Assembly (NCBI GenBank): GCA_023229945.1 | Contig: JALNYH010000004.1 | Span: 1-64,000, forward strand | Origin: Arcobacteraceae bacterium | GTDB taxonomy: Bacteria; Campylobacterota; Campylobacteria; Campylobacterales; Arcobacteraceae | Reading direction: 5' to 3' | DNA: 64,000 nt | Shown here: positions 63,118 through 64,000 of the stretch, one piece after another | How positions within the stretch are numbered: the first letter of the stretch is position 1 | Layout: each line of letters begins with the position of its first letter | Translations under genes and position numbers: made by a program | Notes under the pieces: generated by a model | What the model saw: the letters and a program-made list of their open reading frames with translations, nothing else | Databases searched by the model: none | Told to the model about the DNA's origin: nothing

Positions 63118-64000
63118 TCATACCACAAAAGCTATTACCATCATAAAACTCTATTCTAAATGTTTTATTTTGATTATCCATAGCAAATCGTTCTATAATA
63201 TCACCTTTTTTTACAGTGATATCATCTTGGCTAACTTTGTTTTTTGTAACAAATCCAATAACATTGACCCTAATACCTTTTTGAGATAAAACATTGAAGT
63301 TGTTTTGAACATCAACTATTTCACCAAATTTAATCTCTTTGACTTCTCCATCAATATCTAGTTTGGCTGAATTGACATCACAATTAAAGTCAAAATACTG
63401 TGGATAAATAGTCCCTACTCTCAAGTGTCCTATTTGAATATCATAATACTTATCTCTTTTGATAACAGAACCTAATGGATGTGAAAATTCTATTATATTA
63501 TCTTCTTTTTTCATAGGTACGAATCTTGTCGCAAATTTTGTATCACTTAGTTCTATAGTAAATTTATCATTTAATTTTATTGTTCCATATTCACTCAAAC
63601 TTTTTTGAACATCATCACGAGTTAATTCAATATTTTTGGTATATTCTATTCCCATAACTTGCATAAGTGCCTCAAAAGAACGAAGTTGATATATTACTTT
63701 CAAATCAAGTTCAGTTATATTTTTGCTTGTTTCTACCGCAATTGCAGGTTTTTGATTTGTTACTGCATAGTATGTAAGTGATCTTTGCATAGCTTCATCT
63801 ACTTCTTTTGTTTCTGTATTCTTTACATTAAAAGTATGATGATTTTCGTGTAAATCTTTATTTAAGATAGATTCCATATTAGCTGTGATTTCATCAAGAT
63901 TTCCAAACTCAACATTTTCTATTTTGTGTTGGTCTATAATGTATGACTGTCCCCAAGCTGATGGGTTGAAAATTGCACTTTCCCATTTATGTCTGTAAAA
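63098..64000 (-). CDS. Csd4/Pgp1-like zinc carboxypeptidase, partial (C-terminal part)
   Basis: This minus-strand frame stays open to the right edge: the 259 codons from the ATG at 63877 are preceded in frame by about 41 more (including FYRHKWESAIFNPSAWGQSY and IIDQHKIENVEFGNLDEI). It should be the C-terminal part of an M14/M99 peptidoglycan carboxypeptidase like Csd4 or Pgp1, which shapes helical cells. QKPAIAVETSKNITELDLKV matches the catalytic glutamate segment. The end overlaps pabB by 20 nt. The N-terminal part lies beyond the window. Confidence 0.65.
   Translation of the reverse strand, partial: FYRHKWESAIFNPSAWGQSYIIDQHKIENVEFGNLDEITANMESILNKDLHENHHTFNVKNTETKEVDEAMQRSLTYYAVTNQKPAIAVETSKNITELDLKVIYQLRSFEALMQVMGIEYTKNIELTRDDVQKSLSEYGTIKLNDKFTIELSDTKFATRFVPMKKEDNIIEFSHPLGSVIKRDKYYDIQIGHLRVGTIYPQYFDFNCDVNSAKLDIDGEVKEIKFGEIVDVQNNFNVLSQKGIRVNVIGFVTKNKVSQDDITVKKGDIIERFAMDNQNKTFRIEFYDGNSFCGMIGVRFQ

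Noticed and set aside
1..64000. tRNA, rRNA or complete insertion sequence genes
   Set aside because: No conserved tRNA or rRNA words, no transposase frame and no paired terminal repeats were found by reading; a covariance-model search would be the decisive test.

Overview
This AT-rich (about 30% GC) window looks like chromosome from a free-living Campylobacterota (epsilonproteobacterial) lineage, most like the Arcobacter/Sulfurimonas groups. The signs are the compact type II-C CRISPR-Cas locus with the Campylobacter-type repeat ends, a PsrABC-type molybdoenzyme operon, many chemoreceptors with the same signalling tip, a monomeric isocitrate dehydrogenase followed by mdh, a two-subunit fumarase and sucCD, and the order ndk-yceD-rpmF-plsX-fabH. 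Genus cannot be settled from the sequence alone. No rRNA or tRNA genes were seen.

Layout. (1) 1-5 kb: the end of a CRISPR array, an oppositely oriented tracrRNA gene, then cas2, cas1 and cas9 on the minus strand. The 'fourth repeat' is the tracrRNA anti-repeat, not an array repeat. (2) 5-9.3 kb: a decayed RhuM gene, a cluster of palindromic intergenic repeats, an ABC-F ATPase and an AAA-type ATPase. (3) 9.7-14.8 kb: a polysulfide/thiosulfate reductase-like operon (catalytic Mo subunit, Fe-S subunit, NrfD membrane anchor) with two extra c-type haem proteins. (4) 15-32 kb: a sensory island. It holds a CBS-PAS-GGDEF-EAL protein, two paralogous HD-GYP proteins, CheY, a CheA-like protein lacking the phosphotransfer domain and the glycine-rich ATP-lid box, CheV, three chemoreceptors (one with a zinc-binding CZB domain and a CheR-tether-like C-terminus), a lone Aer-type PAS protein, a REC-PAS-coiled-coil protein, an unrecognised protein and a cupredoxin. 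(5) 31.8-39 kb: a DUF3373 outer-membrane protein with a haem-less cytochrome-like partner, a di-haem peroxidase paired with a membrane-anchored helical sensor-like protein, hpf, an acetyltransferase and DUF2156 pair, a small secreted protein with a symmetric cysteine pattern, and a receiver-like/CRP fusion regulator. (6) 39-47.5 kb: rnpB, lolA, secA, a LolC/E permease, an AsmA-like protein and mltG (envelope biogenesis). (7) 47.5-54.6 kb: TCA-cycle genes, with unusual hairpins and short tandem repeats between them. (8) 54.7-64 kb: a second peroxidase with a di-haem cytochrome, metK, a ferredoxin, ndk, the rpmF-plsX-fabH lipid cluster, and a tightly overlapping minus-strand operon (Csd4-like carboxypeptidase, pabB, pabC, SspB-like) running in from the right edge.

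How the genes may work together. The reductase operon, cupredoxin, cytochromes and peroxidases suggest respiration with changing sulfur and oxygen electron acceptors. The adjacent Aer-type PAS proteins, chemoreceptors and c-di-GMP enzymes would fit sensing of redox or energy state to control movement and attachment. That link is inferred from neighbourhood only. The strongest candidates for something undescribed are the kinase-dead-looking CheA/CheY/CheV unit with its receptors, the symmetric six-cysteine secreted protein, and the tracrRNA/array arrangement with repeat-borne promoters.
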